Shown one piece after another: positions 49,141-57,161 of a DNA stretch of 64,000 bases. The stretch lies in contig NZ_JAPNOA010000059.1 in NCBI RefSeq assembly GCF_026626885.1, positions 124,327 through 188,326 of the forward strand, read 5' to 3'. The notes beneath the pieces were generated by a model. The model was not told the origin of the DNA. It saw only the letters and a list, made by a program, of their open reading frames with translations, and searched no databases. The stretch's first letter is position 1, and each line of letters begins with the position of its first letter. A program made the translations under genes and the position numbers. The DNA is from Parathalassolituus penaei. Lineage in GTDB: Bacteria; Pseudomonadota; Gammaproteobacteria; Pseudomonadales; Oceanobacteraceae.

Positions 49141-50190
49141 TTACACCAGTCGCTGGCGATTCATCGGCACACAGGCATTACGCTGAAAGCCGATGCCTTC
49201 GATCTCACACTCCATCACATCCCCGGCCCGCAGGAAGCGGTTGTAGTGGGAGCCATTGCCCGCCGGTGAGCCGGTAATCAGCACATCACCGGGGTAAAGT
49301 TTCACGCGCTGGCTCAGGTACGCCAGCAAACGCGGGATGCGGAAAATCATGTCGGCGCTGGTTTCGTCCTGCATCACCTGGCCGTTCAGACGCAGTGTCA
49401 TACGCAGGTTGTGTGGATCAGGCACCAGACGCGCCGGAATCAGGTATGGCCCCATTGGTGAATAACCCGGTTGGCCTTTGCCCATCACCCAGTCGCTGCC
49501 AATGGCGCGTAAATCACCGCGGTGCACCAGCGCGCGGTTGGTGATGTCATTCACCAGTGTGTAACCGGCGACTGCGTCCATAGCGTTGGCTTCATCCAGT
49601 TGCCAGGCTTCGCGGCCAATCACAACCGCCAGTTCCAGCTCCCAATCCGGTTGCAGGGATTCTTCGGCGACAGCGATGTTGTCGAACGGCCCACAGATCG
49701 ACGACCAGGGTTTCGAGAACACATAGGGTTCCCCCTGAGCACGGCGATCCATCATTTCATGGGCATACGCCAGCCGCTGCTCGGGGCTGAGGCTGTTTTC
49801 GTATTCGTCGCGGTGCTGGTCGAGTACCAGATCAATCACGTGCTGGCGATAGTTGGCACCGGAACAGAAGAACTGGCGCGGATCAACCGGCGCGTGCACC
49901 TGCAGCAAGGCCACATCCACCGGCGTCACCTGCAGGCAGGCATGACGCCAATGATGCAATTGCAGACAGTCAGCCACCGCCGCCAGCGCCGGTTCATTAC
50001 AGAACCAGCTGTCGAGAATCTGCCGGACGCTGCCGGTATCGCGTAATTCATAACCCAGATGACGAGCCAACGGCACCAGAGCATCAACCGCCACTACCCG
50101 GTTGTTCATGATCAGCCCGGCAAACGGGCGTGAACCGGCGATGGAAAAGGTGCCAAGACCATAATCCGCCAGCAAATGTGTTGTATTCAT
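49141..50190 (-). CDS. Fumarylacetoacetate hydrolase family protein
   Basis: This 349-aa protein has the FAH fold in its C-terminal 250 residues. Markers are FFCSGANYRQHVIDL, the metal Glu pair in DWELELAVVIGREAW, the DITNRALVHRGD segment, and GDVLITGSPAGNGSHYNRFLRAGDVM, read here in two parts. FAH-fold enzymes hydrolyse or hydrate 2-oxo and 1,3-dicarbonyl compounds such as ring-cleavage products. I place the start at 50190 with GGGGA upstream; an extension to 50271 lacks it. It is the first of two FAH paralogues in the region. Confidence 0.88.
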   Translation of the reverse strand: MNTTHLLADYGLGTFSIAGSRPFAGLIMNNRVVAVDALVPLARHLGYELRDTGSVRQILDSWFCNEPALAAVADCLQLHHWRHACLQVTPVDVALLQVHAPVDPRQFFCSGANYRQHVIDLVLDQHRDEYENSLSPEQRLAYAHEMMDRRAQGEPYVFSKPWSSICGPFDNIAVAEESLQPDWELELAVVIGREAWQLDEANAMDAVAGYTLVNDITNRALVHRGDLRAIGSDWVMGKGQPGYSPMGPYLIPARLVPDPHNLRMTLRLNGQVMQDETSADMIFRIPRLLAYLSQRVKLYPGDVLITGSPAGNGSHYNRFLRAGDVMECEIEGIGFQRNACVPMNRQRLV

Positions 50191-50632
50191 GCGTGTCCCC
50201 TGCTGCAGCCAGTCAGCCGCACATCCGATAAAACAGTGAACGCACTCCCTCGCTAAGCCGGATGTCTGCACGGTTGTTATCGTTATACCGCGACGTTTAA
50301 CATCTGGCTGGAATCCCCAATTACCCGCTCCCGCTAGTCAATCACCCAGTAGCTTACGGGCTGGGCCAACAAAGAGGAATGCCTGTTCAGTGAACAATCC
50401 TGTCCGGTGGCATTCCTCAATGCCTTGCACGTCTTGCCACATGTACAGGCTCGCAACCTTCTGGTGATCAATGACGGGATTCATTGGCAAGACGGTGTTG
50501 TCTGGCAAACCAATTACCAGACAAGATGATGAGTGTACCCGCCACCTGCCCACAAAACAGGACATTTACCCGGATTTACCGAGAGTCCCGGTTCGGTTCT
50601 TTCACGAGGATTAACCGCAGAGCATGGGCTGA
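50191..50632. other. 442-base gap without a supported gene
   Basis: A minus-strand 75-codon ORF (50338-50565) crosses the gap but has no Shine-Dalgarno site and no recognisable family. Near 50570-50595 the bases TTTACCGAGAGTCCCGG resemble the end of the 35.4-kb repeat relative. Nothing else stands out. Confidence 0.35.
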
Positions 50633-51244
50633 TCAGGGCAGATAATCACTCAGCCACGCGCCTTGAGTGCCACCATGACGGGTTTCATCGTCATAGTCGC
50701 GGTTCTGCTGGCGCATATCGGCGATACGCTGTTGCGCCCACTGATTGGCATCAGCGGCGAGGTCGCTGCAGGTAGCAGCGCTAAAGGAAGGTAGTTGCAG
50801 TTCGATATCACGGGCGGCTTCCAGCGCGATATCGCGGTGCAACTCTTCGTGTTGCAGCAGCTGTGGATACCAGGCATGCCAGATATCCAGCACATCGCTG
50901 TTGTTGCTGCGCAGTCGTGGCATGGTGAAGGTTACCGTCACGTTCACTTCGACCTGGGTAATCTGGCAATACGACCCCTGATCCCGCCACCAGAAACGCC
51001 AGTCGACCCTGGAACCAGTGTGGCCGTGATACACATGATCATCTTCGGTGATTGGCGAACGCCGGTTGATCTCGGCCAGCAAGTCATTCACCCCGGATGG
51101 CTCAACATCGTAATACACAAAGGATTCCGACACGGCAGGCTCCGCCTGGACAGTCGTTATACCGACCATCCCTGCCCACAGAGTCATCAGACCCGCTATC
51201 AAAATCCGCCCTGCCTGCATCACAACCGACACCTGTTTATTCAC
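50633..51244 (-). CDS. Exported DUF922-type putative zinc protease
   Basis: This 203-aa exported protein has a signal peptide (ILIAGLMTLWAGMVGITTVQA) and the DUF922 domain. The putative zinc-binding motif is HEELHRDIALEAA near residue 132, followed by QNRDYDDETRHGGTQGAWLSDYLP at the C-terminus. DUF922 proteins are predicted secreted Zn-dependent proteases, though activity is little studied. It lies alone among repeats; tandem 14-bp repeats lie immediately upstream of its start. Confidence 0.83.
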   Translation of the reverse strand: MNKQVSVVMQAGRILIAGLMTLWAGMVGITTVQAEPAVSESFVYYDVEPSGVNDLLAEINRRSPITEDDHVYHGHTGSRVDWRFWWRDQGSYCQITQVEVNVTVTFTMPRLRSNNSDVLDIWHAWYPQLLQHEELHRDIALEAARDIELQLPSFSAATCSDLAADANQWAQQRIADMRQQNRDYDDETRHGGTQGAWLSDYLP

Positions 51245-51253
51245 TGCCCTGAC

Positions 51254-51347
51254 TGAACTGCTTTTACTGAACTGCTTTTACTGAATTGCATTGATTCAAC
51301 GGCCGCCCAACATTGAACGACCAAAATTGAACGCCCAACATTGAACA
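51254..51347. repeat. Two adjacent sets of 14-bp tandem repeats
   Basis: TGAACTGCTTTTAC twice plus a degenerate third copy fill 51254-51295. CCCAACATTGAACG and two near copies fill 51306-51347. The 14-bp period is twice the heptamer period seen elsewhere. They sit before the DUF922 gene start. Confidence 0.8.
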
Positions 51348-51548
51348 GCAGCCGATGATTCACCGGCCTCAAAGGTATCACAGGCGGTTGATCAAATAAG
51401 CAGCGGAGTCAGGCAGGTCAGCTGAGGGAGCGTCAGGAAGGGTCAGCGCCAAAACAAAAAGGAGATCGATGATCTAATGCTGATCAGTTAAGGACTTCTA
51501 AACAGCCTGATCATTGATTTACGAATTTTCCCAGCGCAGCTGGCTGCC

Positions 51549-51795
51549 CAATGCCCATCTGGGCGAGCCGGGATTCACCGCAACGGCCGACCCAGCCGGG
51601 GCATGGATGCCCCGCAAGGCCCCGTTTTCACCGATAGACAGGGCACAGGGATGTGCCATCGGGCCGGGGTCGAAACGCCGTTGTCGGTGAAAACCGGAAA
51701 CACGAGCCCAGTCGGGCTAAGCAGGGGGAGGCCTGCCCGACCGGGGGACAAGGTCCCCCAAGAGGGCAAGCGGCCTGGCCAATTAACAAGCCGAG
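51549..51795. repeat. ~247-bp dispersed multi-hairpin element, copy 2
   Basis: Same orientation as the copy at 41878-42107, with an extra stretch of about 17 bases (51626-51645, around TTTTCACCGATAGACAGG). The hairpins are kept, and one is perfect here (GGGGGAC/GTCCCCC) where copy 1 has a wobble pair. No heptamer arrays flank this copy. The rest of the 51245-51913 gap (51348-51548 and 51796-51913) shows no gene. Confidence 0.85.
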
Positions 51796-51913
51796 CAGAT
51801 CGTGACCATCCGATGCGGTAACGAAGTGTAGGAATGCCGACGGGTGCTTAACCGATTGGCATTAGATCCGAAGATCTCCCTTGTTGTAGGCACTGCCGCC
51901 GTTAACCAACCGC

Positions 51914-52864
51914 TCACGCACAGGACGTGGCGGCTTCAATCAGGGTCTGGATGTCGGCGTCGTGCTTGTAGCCCACCGCCAATGCGGCGCTGGCGTCCAT
52001 TGGAGGCTGGGTGGCGAAGCCCGCTTCCAGTTCGGCGTTGGGTTCGAAGCTCACCAGTTGCAGGCGGTCGGCACCGTAACGTTCGGCAAGGCCTGCAATC
52101 AGTTCTTTCATGGTCAGGCGCAATACCGGCAGGGTGAAGTCGCGGCGCGGTTTGACCACCGCTTCGTCCATGCTGGCGGCGTGGATGAGGTTATCCACAC
52201 AGCATGGCACCGACATAAACCAGGCGACGCCGTTTTCGGATACCGGGCAGGTGAAGGCTTCACCGGCTTTGAGTTTCCAGAAAATATCACTGAGGAAGGC
52301 CGACAACAGGCCGGACGGTTGTGGCGGACGGGCAACAATACCCGGCAGACGCACGATCCGGCCGTCGATCCAGCCGCGACGGCTGTAGTCTTGCAGCAGC
52401 ACTTCGGTGGCCAGCTTCTGGGCGCCGTAGCTCAGATGCGGACGCAGCGGTGTGAAGTCGTCAATAAAGTCCGGCAGTGGTGCGCCGTACACCGCGATGG
52501 TGCTGGTGAAGACCAGACGTGACGGTTTGGCAAATCCGCGCAGGGTTTCGAACAGGTTGATGGTGGCGGTGAGGTTAACATCACGACCCAGTTCGAAGTT
52601 ACGTTCGGCGGCACCACCGGGAATACTGGCGAGGTGAAACACCAGTTCCGGTTCGTCGGCCAGCGCGCTGGCCAGTACTTCCGGGTCGGCAATGCTGCCT
52701 TCAACACAACGCAGACGAGCATCGTCGGGCAGACCGGCACAACTCATGTCGGCGACGGTCAGGCTGCTGATGGCCTCGCCATTAATACGGGTGTCAGCGT
52801 CCAGCAGACGCTGCACCAGAACGCGGCCAACAAATCCGTTGCCGCCGGTTACCATTACCTTCAT
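51914..52864 (-). CDS. NAD-dependent epimerase/dehydrogenase, DenD-like
   Basis: This 316-aa extended SDR has the cofactor motif VTGGNGFVG, FHLASIPGGAAERNF, FTSTIAVYG and the catalytic YxxxK in LSYGAQKLATEVLLQDYSRRGW. That last segment, and GRIVRLPGIVARPPQPSG after it, are close to D-erythronate dehydrogenase (DenD) and its relatives, which oxidise a sugar-acid or similar hydroxyl. The substrate here may differ because the neighbours do not look like an erythronate pathway. It is the last gene of the minus-strand run. Confidence 0.82.
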   Translation of the reverse strand: MKVMVTGGNGFVGRVLVQRLLDADTRINGEAISSLTVADMSCAGLPDDARLRCVEGSIADPEVLASALADEPELVFHLASIPGGAAERNFELGRDVNLTATINLFETLRGFAKPSRLVFTSTIAVYGAPLPDFIDDFTPLRPHLSYGAQKLATEVLLQDYSRRGWIDGRIVRLPGIVARPPQPSGLLSAFLSDIFWKLKAGEAFTCPVSENGVAWFMSVPCCVDNLIHAASMDEAVVKPRRDFTLPVLRLTMKELIAGLAERYGADRLQLVSFEPNAELEAGFATQPPMDASAALAVGYKHDADIQTLIEAATSCA

Positions 52865-53016
52865 CGGTTTTACTCCATCGCCCTCGCTGCACAGCCCGCC
52901 TCTTCAAGCTGTCTGAGGGCGTTTAACGGGCGAGTGTCAGCAAGGCGGCCCCGTTAAAGGCCGCCTGGTGATCGGGCTTGTCTGATTGGTTTACGAAAAC
53001 GTGTGAGCGAAGGCGT

Positions 53017-53997
53017 TCAGCCCTTGCTGCACACAAAGGTCTGATCGATCTTGCCGAACAGCGAGCTGCCATCGTCAGCGAACATTTCGAACTGCAGGCT
53101 TTCACCAAACTGCATGAACGGTGTGGAGGCTTCGCCGCTGTCGATCACTTCCACCGCGCGACGTTCGGCCAGACAGGCAGAACCAACGGTGCGATAGCCT
53201 TCGTTGGAGAAGGTGCCAGTGCCCAGCACCGCGCCGGCGCGCAGGTTGCGGTTGTAGGCCCAGTGGGCGATCAGCTCACCAAAGCTGAAATCCATCTCAC
53301 GGCCGTTCGGGTTGCCGAACCATTCGTTGTTGCGTTTGACGTGCAGGTCGAGGTTGACACGGCCATTGCTGAAGCTGTCACCCAGTTCATCCACGGTGCA
53401 GGCTACCGGTGCGAAGGTGGTCGCCGGTTTGGCGTTGATCAGGCCAAAGCCCATTTGCAATTCGCGGAACAGGTGCGCACGCATGGATACGTCGTTGATC
53501 AGCATAAACAGCTTGATGTGCTGTTCGGCGTCGGCCTTGCTGACACCGGCTGGCACGTCATCGAGGATAACGGCGATTTCACCTTCGAAGTCGCACTGGT
53601 CATCGACGGTCGGAAACTCGTAATTGGCCACGGCGCTGCGGAAATCGTCACCCTGACGCTGCACCAGAATCGGGATGCCCGGGGTTTTCTTGACGCTGAG
53701 GTTGTAGGCCTTTTCCATGATCTTGCCGTGGTTCAGGAACGACGAGGCATCGACAAACTGGTAGGCACGCGGCAGCGGTGCCATCAGTTTGGCGGCATCA
53801 AATTCGTCGGCGCTGCTCCAGCCCGCCTCGTTGAGCGCGCTGTTCTGGGCTTCCAGTTGTGGTGCCAGGCTGTCCCAGTTCTCGATCAGTTGCTGCATGG
53901 TCGTGGCGGCATCGGCGGCAACCATGCGGGTCAGGGCACGGTTAACCAGCAGCAGGCGGCCGTTACGGCTGCCGTCGTTGAGAGTGGCAAGTTTCAT
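53017..53997 (-). CDS. Fumarylacetoacetate hydrolase family protein (second paralogue)
   Basis: This 326-aa protein keeps the FAH fold. It starts MKLATLNDGSRNGRLLLVNR, and its metal-binding Glu residues are in DFEGEIAVILDDVPAG. The substrate region DVSMRAHLFRELQMGFGLINAKPATTFAPVACT resembles the longer FAH-like group found near aromatic catabolism genes. It has no signal peptide. GGAG lies five bases before the ATG. With the VOC and SDR genes it suggests processing of a dicarbonyl ring-fission product. Confidence 0.88.
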   Translation of the reverse strand: MKLATLNDGSRNGRLLLVNRALTRMVAADAATTMQQLIENWDSLAPQLEAQNSALNEAGWSSADEFDAAKLMAPLPRAYQFVDASSFLNHGKIMEKAYNLSVKKTPGIPILVQRQGDDFRSAVANYEFPTVDDQCDFEGEIAVILDDVPAGVSKADAEQHIKLFMLINDVSMRAHLFRELQMGFGLINAKPATTFAPVACTVDELGDSFSNGRVNLDLHVKRNNEWFGNPNGREMDFSFGELIAHWAYNRNLRAGAVLGTGTFSNEGYRTVGSACLAERRAVEVIDSGEASTPFMQFGESLQFEMFADDGSSLFGKIDQTFVCSKG

Positions 53998-54047
53998 AGG
54001 AGTCTCCGGTTTTTATTGTTGGGAGCGAGGCCCGGCCTCGTTCCAGA

Positions 54048-54476
54048 TCAGTCCCACAGATGCGGCAGTTCAATCATTTCGATGAGGTTGCCGCTGTTAT
54101 CGCGCAAGAAGGTGGTCGGAGTGCCCTGAATCACCTTGGTAAACACGATGTCGGCGTCCTGTTCACGCAGGTGCACCAGCATCTGTTCCATGTCCTGCAC
54201 CCCGAAACACATGTGTTTGTTGCCGTGAGTCGTGAGGTCGGTATTCGGTAAACGACGCTCTTCCGGCAGCGGTTTGGCCTGATCCAGCTGGAACAGCTCG
54301 ATCCGGAAACTGCCGCGCTGGATAAAGGCGACATGCGCCGGAATGATGTCCAGGTAAACCCGGAACTGCAGTTCAAACCCCAGAACCCGCTGATACCACG
54401 CCAGCGAGGCGTCCATATCCGGCACGCTGATACCGAAGTGGTCGGGTTTGATGTCGGGAATATTCTTGTTGCTCAT
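54048..54476 (-). CDS. VOC-family (glyoxalase/dioxygenase-fold) protein
   Basis: This 142-aa protein has two beta-alpha-beta-beta-beta modules typical of the vicinal oxygen chelate fold: HFGISVPDMDASLAWYQRVLGF at the start and TPTTFLRDNSGNLIEMIELPH at the end. Metal ligands His (DHFGIS) and Glu (LIEMIE) are in the usual places. It could be an isomerase, lyase or extradiol-type enzyme; its length favours a glyoxalase-like or epimerase-like role. I place the start at 54476 (GAGGAA upstream); a longer frame to 54617 crosses the repeats. Confidence 0.85.
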   Translation of the reverse strand: MSNKNIPDIKPDHFGISVPDMDASLAWYQRVLGFELQFRVYLDIIPAHVAFIQRGSFRIELFQLDQAKPLPEERRLPNTDLTTHGNKHMCFGVQDMEQMLVHLREQDADIVFTKVIQGTPTTFLRDNSGNLIEMIELPHLWD

Positions 54477-54492
54477 GGTTTCCTCGTTTGTT

Positions 54493-54562
54493 CGTCTGAA
54501 GTCGGACGCTGGACGTCTGACGCTTTTCGTCGGATGTCGGACGTCTGAAGCTGGACGCTTTT
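54493..54562. repeat. Degenerate heptamer array upstream of the VOC gene
   Basis: Units CGTCTGAAGTCGGACGC and variants, with two TTTTCG/TTTTTA breaks, fill the space between the BIME-like palindrome and the VOC ribosome-binding site. Reading on the minus strand, the units are TTCAGAC, GTCCGAC and ATCCGAC, inverted relative to the array at 54677-54767. Confidence 0.75.
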
Positions 54563-54570
54563 TATCGGTT

Positions 54571-54637
54571 TCTCGTTCCCACGCTCCGCGTGGGAATGCA
54601 ACGGCGATGGCTACCACGCAGGAGCGTGGGAGCCAGA
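54571..54637. repeat. REP/BIME-like palindrome pair, copy a
   Basis: GTTCCCACGCTCCGCGTGGGAA is followed, after a CAACGGCGATGG spacer, by CCACGCAGGAGCGTGGGAG. Two close copies lie at 56971 and 57054. Each half folds as a hairpin. Confidence 0.85.
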
Positions 54638-54676
54638 TCGCGTCCCGCCTCAGACCTCAGAGGCTACGCGCCCCGC

Positions 54677-54767
54677 CTCAGACCTCAGACCTCAGACCTC
54701 AGACCTCAGACCTCAGACCTCAGACCTCAGACCTCAGACCTCAGACCTCAGACCTCAGACCTCAGAC
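54677..54767. repeat. Heptanucleotide tandem array, 13 perfect copies of CTCAGAC
   Basis: Thirteen exact heptamers (91 bases) end three bases before the stop codon of the SDR gene (minus strand). In the direction of the gene they read (GTCTGAG)13, directly after the stop. Confidence 0.97.
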
Positions 54768-54770
54768 ATA

Positions 54771-55538
54771 TCAGCTGAGAGGCCGTCCGCCGTCCACCGG
54801 GATCACCACACCGGTGGTGAAGGTCAGGTGGGTGGCGGCGGCGATCACGGCGTCGGCGACTTCTTCCGGCATGGCCAGGCGCTTCAGCGGTGTACGGCTG
54901 GCCTGTTCGTCGCGCCAGCTCTGGTCGAGCTGTTTGACGAAGTCGGTGTCGGCCAGTCCCGGTGATACCGACAGCACCCGGATTTCCGGGGCCAGTGCGC
55001 GTGCCAGGGATTTGGTCATGTTGTCGACCGCAGCTTTGGAGGCGCAGTAGATCACGTTGCTGCCCATCGCCGTCACCGCGGCAATGGAGGAAATATTCAC
55101 CACCAGTCCGGCACCGCTGGCTTTTAACAGCGGTTTGAACGCCCGTACGGAAGCAAAGGGCCCGCGTACGTTGGTGGCCAGAATCTGGTCGATCAGGGCG
55201 TCATCCAGACCATCAAGGTCGTCGTGAGCGCAATAACGGGTGGTACCGGCGCAGTTGACCAGCAGGTCACAACGGCCGTAACGGCTGCTCACTTCAGCAG
55301 CCAGGGTTTTCATGGCGTCGCTATTGGTCACCGGAGCGGCCAGTGCCACATGGGGCTGACTGGCGGCGGGCATCTGGCTGACCAGTTGTTCGGCCGGTTG
55401 TTGTGAGCTGTTGTAGCCCACTACCACGGTCGCACCGGCTTCAGCCAGACGTTGGCAGATGGCGGCACCAATGCCACCACTGCCTCCGGTTACCACCGCG
55501 ACCTTGCCGGCCAGCGGCTTCAGGGTTGCGGTGGTCAT
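54771..55538 (-). CDS. Short-chain dehydrogenase/reductase
   Basis: This classical SDR of about 255 aa has VTGGSGGIG, VNCAGTTRYC, NISSIAAVTAM with the catalytic Ser, YCASKAAV with Tyr and Lys, and the C-terminal GVVIPVDGGRPL. The start is either the ATG at 55538, with GGGAG upstream, or the GTG at 55544, which overlaps the hisD-like stop codon by four bases. Either way it is coupled to the HisD-like dehydrogenase gene, so the two probably act on consecutive intermediates. The heptamer array begins right after its stop. Confidence 0.9.
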   Translation of the reverse strand: MTTATLKPLAGKVAVVTGGSGGIGAAICQRLAEAGATVVVGYNSSQQPAEQLVSQMPAASQPHVALAAPVTNSDAMKTLAAEVSSRYGRCDLLVNCAGTTRYCAHDDLDGLDDALIDQILATNVRGPFASVRAFKPLLKASGAGLVVNISSIAAVTAMGSNVIYCASKAAVDNMTKSLARALAPEIRVLSVSPGLADTDFVKQLDQSWRDEQASRTPLKRLAMPEEVADAVIAAATHLTFTTGVVIPVDGGRPLS

Positions 55539-55540
55539 GA

Positions 55541-56821
55541 TCACTTGGCTCCCAGACGACGAACGCGAATGTCCGCCTGTTCCTTGTGGCCCATCATGTG
55601 TTCAGCGTTGCACAGACGTGAGCAGTATTCGCCCACCATTACCGATGCTTCGTCGGTCAGAACGCGCTGGTAGGTGTGAGTCTTGATGAACTTGCCGACC
55701 CACAGACCACCGGTGTAACGGCCAGCACCCTGGGTTGGCAGGGTGTGGTTGGTGCCAATCACCTTGTCACCGTAAGCCACGTTGGTGCGTTCGCCGAGGA
55801 ACAGACCGCCGTAGTTGGTCATACGCTCGAGGAACCAGTCAGGGTTTTTGGTCATCACCTGAACGTGTTCGGAACACAGACGCTCGGATTCCTGCAGCAT
55901 CTCTTCGTCGGTTTCACACAGGATGATCTCGCCGTAATCGCGCCATGAAACGGCCGCTACATCGCGGGTTTCCAGACGGGCCAGTACGGTTTCGATGGCG
56001 GCTGGCAGTTCTTCAGCAATTTTCTTGCTGGTAGTCAGGCAGTAAGCCGGAGAGGTTGGGCCGTGTTCGGCCTGACCCAGCAGGTCAACCGCGACCAGTT
56101 CAGCGTCAACGGTGTCATCACAGATCACCATGGTTTCGGTTGGGCCTGCGAACAGGTCGATACCCACACGGCCGAACAGCTGACGCTTGGCTTCGGCAAC
56201 AAAGGCGTTACCTGGGCCTACGATCATGTCAACGCCCGGGATGGACTCAGTACCAATTGCCATGGCGGCAACGGCCTGAACACCACCGAAGCAGTAGATT
56301 TCATCGGCACCGGCCATGTGCATGGCGGCCACGATTTCAGGGCATGGAGCACCGTTGAATGGTGGCGCACAGGCGATCACACGTTTCACACCGGCAACCT
56401 TGGCGGTCAGCACTGACATGTGGGCAGAGGCGATCAGCGGGTATTTGCCGCCAGGAATGTAGCAACCCACGGAGTTAACCGGGATGTTCTTGTGGCCCAG
56501 CACAACGCCTGGCAGGGTTTCGATTTCAACGTCCTGCATGGTGCTTTTCTGGATCTGCGCAAAGCGACGGATCTGCGCCTGGGCGAACTTGATGTCTTCG
56601 ATGGTGCTGGCTGGCACCTGGGCGATGGCTTCCTGGATCTGGGAAGCGCTCAGACGGAAAGACTCCGGGGACCACTTGTCGAACTTCTCGGAGTATTCGC
56701 GTACGGCAGCGTCACCACGGGCTTCGATGTCGGCCAGAATGCCTTCCACGATGCCACGCACCTGAGTGTTCATTTCCGCTTTGGTCTCTGCCGCAGCGCC
56801 TTTCTTGATGTACTGGATCAT
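55541..56821 (-). CDS. HisD-like NAD-dependent alcohol dehydrogenase (not histidine biosynthesis)
   Basis: This 426-aa protein is homologous to histidinol dehydrogenase. Zinc and catalytic residues are kept: [13 protein letters not shown], the [12 protein letters not shown] pair, [22 protein letters not shown]. No other his gene is near. It is encoded with an SDR, an RND transporter and FAH proteins, so it probably oxidises another alcohol, as does HpsN (sulfopropanediol 3-dehydrogenase), which is a HisD homologue. The stretch [16 protein letters not shown] and the shape of the C-terminus support the HpsN-like group, from memory. The substrate is inferred to be an alcohol and cannot be named. 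Confidence 0.85.
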   Translation of the reverse strand: MIQYIKKGAAAETKAEMNTQVRGIVEGILADIEARGDAAVREYSEKFDKWSPESFRLSASQIQEAIAQVPASTIEDIKFAQAQIRRFAQIQKSTMQDVEIETLPGVVLGHKNIPVNSVGCYIPGGKYPLIASAHMSVLTAKVAGVKRVIACAPPFNGAPCPEIVAAMHMAGADEIYCFGGVQAVAAMAIGTESIPGVDMIVGPGNAFVAEAKRQLFGRVGIDLFAGPTETMVICDDTVDAELVAVDLLGQAEHGPTSPAYCLTTSKKIAEELPAAIETVLARLETRDVAAVSWRDYGEIILCETDEEMLQESERLCSEHVQVMTKNPDWFLERMTNYGGLFLGERTNVAYGDKVIGTNHTLPTQGAGRYTGGLWVGKFIKTHTYQRVLTDEASVMVGEYCSRLCNAEHMMGHKEQADIRVRRLGAK

Positions 56822-56860
56822 GAGTGCTCCTCACTGGACTAACGGTTGTTTCGTTTTGTT

Positions 56861-56964
56861 CGCCAGACGTCGAAGGTCGGACGTCTGCGCGGTTGTATTT
56901 CGGGTCGGGCGTCTGAAGCCGGACGCTTTTGGGGTCGGACGTCTGAAGCCAGACGTCGGACGCT
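56861..56964. repeat. Degenerate heptamer array upstream of the HisD-like gene
   Basis: Units such as GTCGGACGTCTGAAGCCGGACG are interrupted by TTTTGGG and TTTTTTC runs. Minus-strand units read GTCCGAC, TTCAGAC and GCCCGAC, inverted relative to the array at the other side of the palindromes. Confidence 0.75.
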
Positions 56965-56970
56965 TTTTTC

Positions 56971-57040
56971 ATCTCGTTCCCACGCTCCCGCGTGGGAATG
57001 TCAGGGCCTTGCGGCTACCACGCAGGAGCGTGGGAGCCAG
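56971..57040. repeat. REP/BIME-like palindrome pair, copy b
   Basis: ATCTCGTTCCCACGCTCCCG...CGTGGGAATG, then GCTACCACGCAGGAGCGTGG. It is nearly identical to copy c and close to copy a. Confidence 0.85.
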
Positions 57041-57053
57041 GTTTGTATTTCTC

Positions 57054-57123
57054 ATCTCGTTCCCACGCTCCCGCGTGGGAATGTCGAGGCCTTGCGGCTA
57101 CCACGCAGGAGCGTGGGAGCCAG
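57054..57123. repeat. REP/BIME-like palindrome pair, copy c
   Basis: Seventy bases almost identical to copy b, in tandem after a 13-base spacer (GTTTGTATTTCTC). Confidence 0.85.
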
Positions 57124-57126
57124 ATG

Positions 57127-57161
57127 CTTCCGACTTCCGACTTCAGACTTCCGACGTCAGG
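57127..57161. repeat. Short heptamer array at the stop codon of the CMD-family gene
   Basis: Five heptamers CTTCCGA, CTTCCGA, CTTCAGA, CTTCCGA, CGTCAGG. The array includes the gene's TGA stop codon (57157-57159), so the repeat reaches into the reading frame. Confidence 0.85.

Larger units (their letters stand above)
56822..57156. other. Repeat-filled intergenic space between the CMD-family and HisD-like genes
   Basis: This space has no gene. In minus-strand order it holds a CMD-proximal heptamer array, two REP/BIME-like copies and a HisD-proximal inverted heptamer array; each is described separately. The layout equals that of 54477-54770. Confidence 0.8.

Noticed and set aside
50338-50565. 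75-codon gene on the - strand
   Set aside because: No ribosome-binding site, no recognised family and no conserved context; it may be a remnant, so it is only mentioned in the gap entry.
54677-54767. CRISPR array
   Set aside because: The repeat unit is only seven bases with no spacers, and no cas gene is nearby.
55541-56821. True histidinol dehydrogenase of histidine biosynthesis
   Set aside because: No hisG, hisC or hisB is adjacent, and coupling to an SDR and catabolic genes points elsewhere. It cannot be excluded without the rest of the genome.
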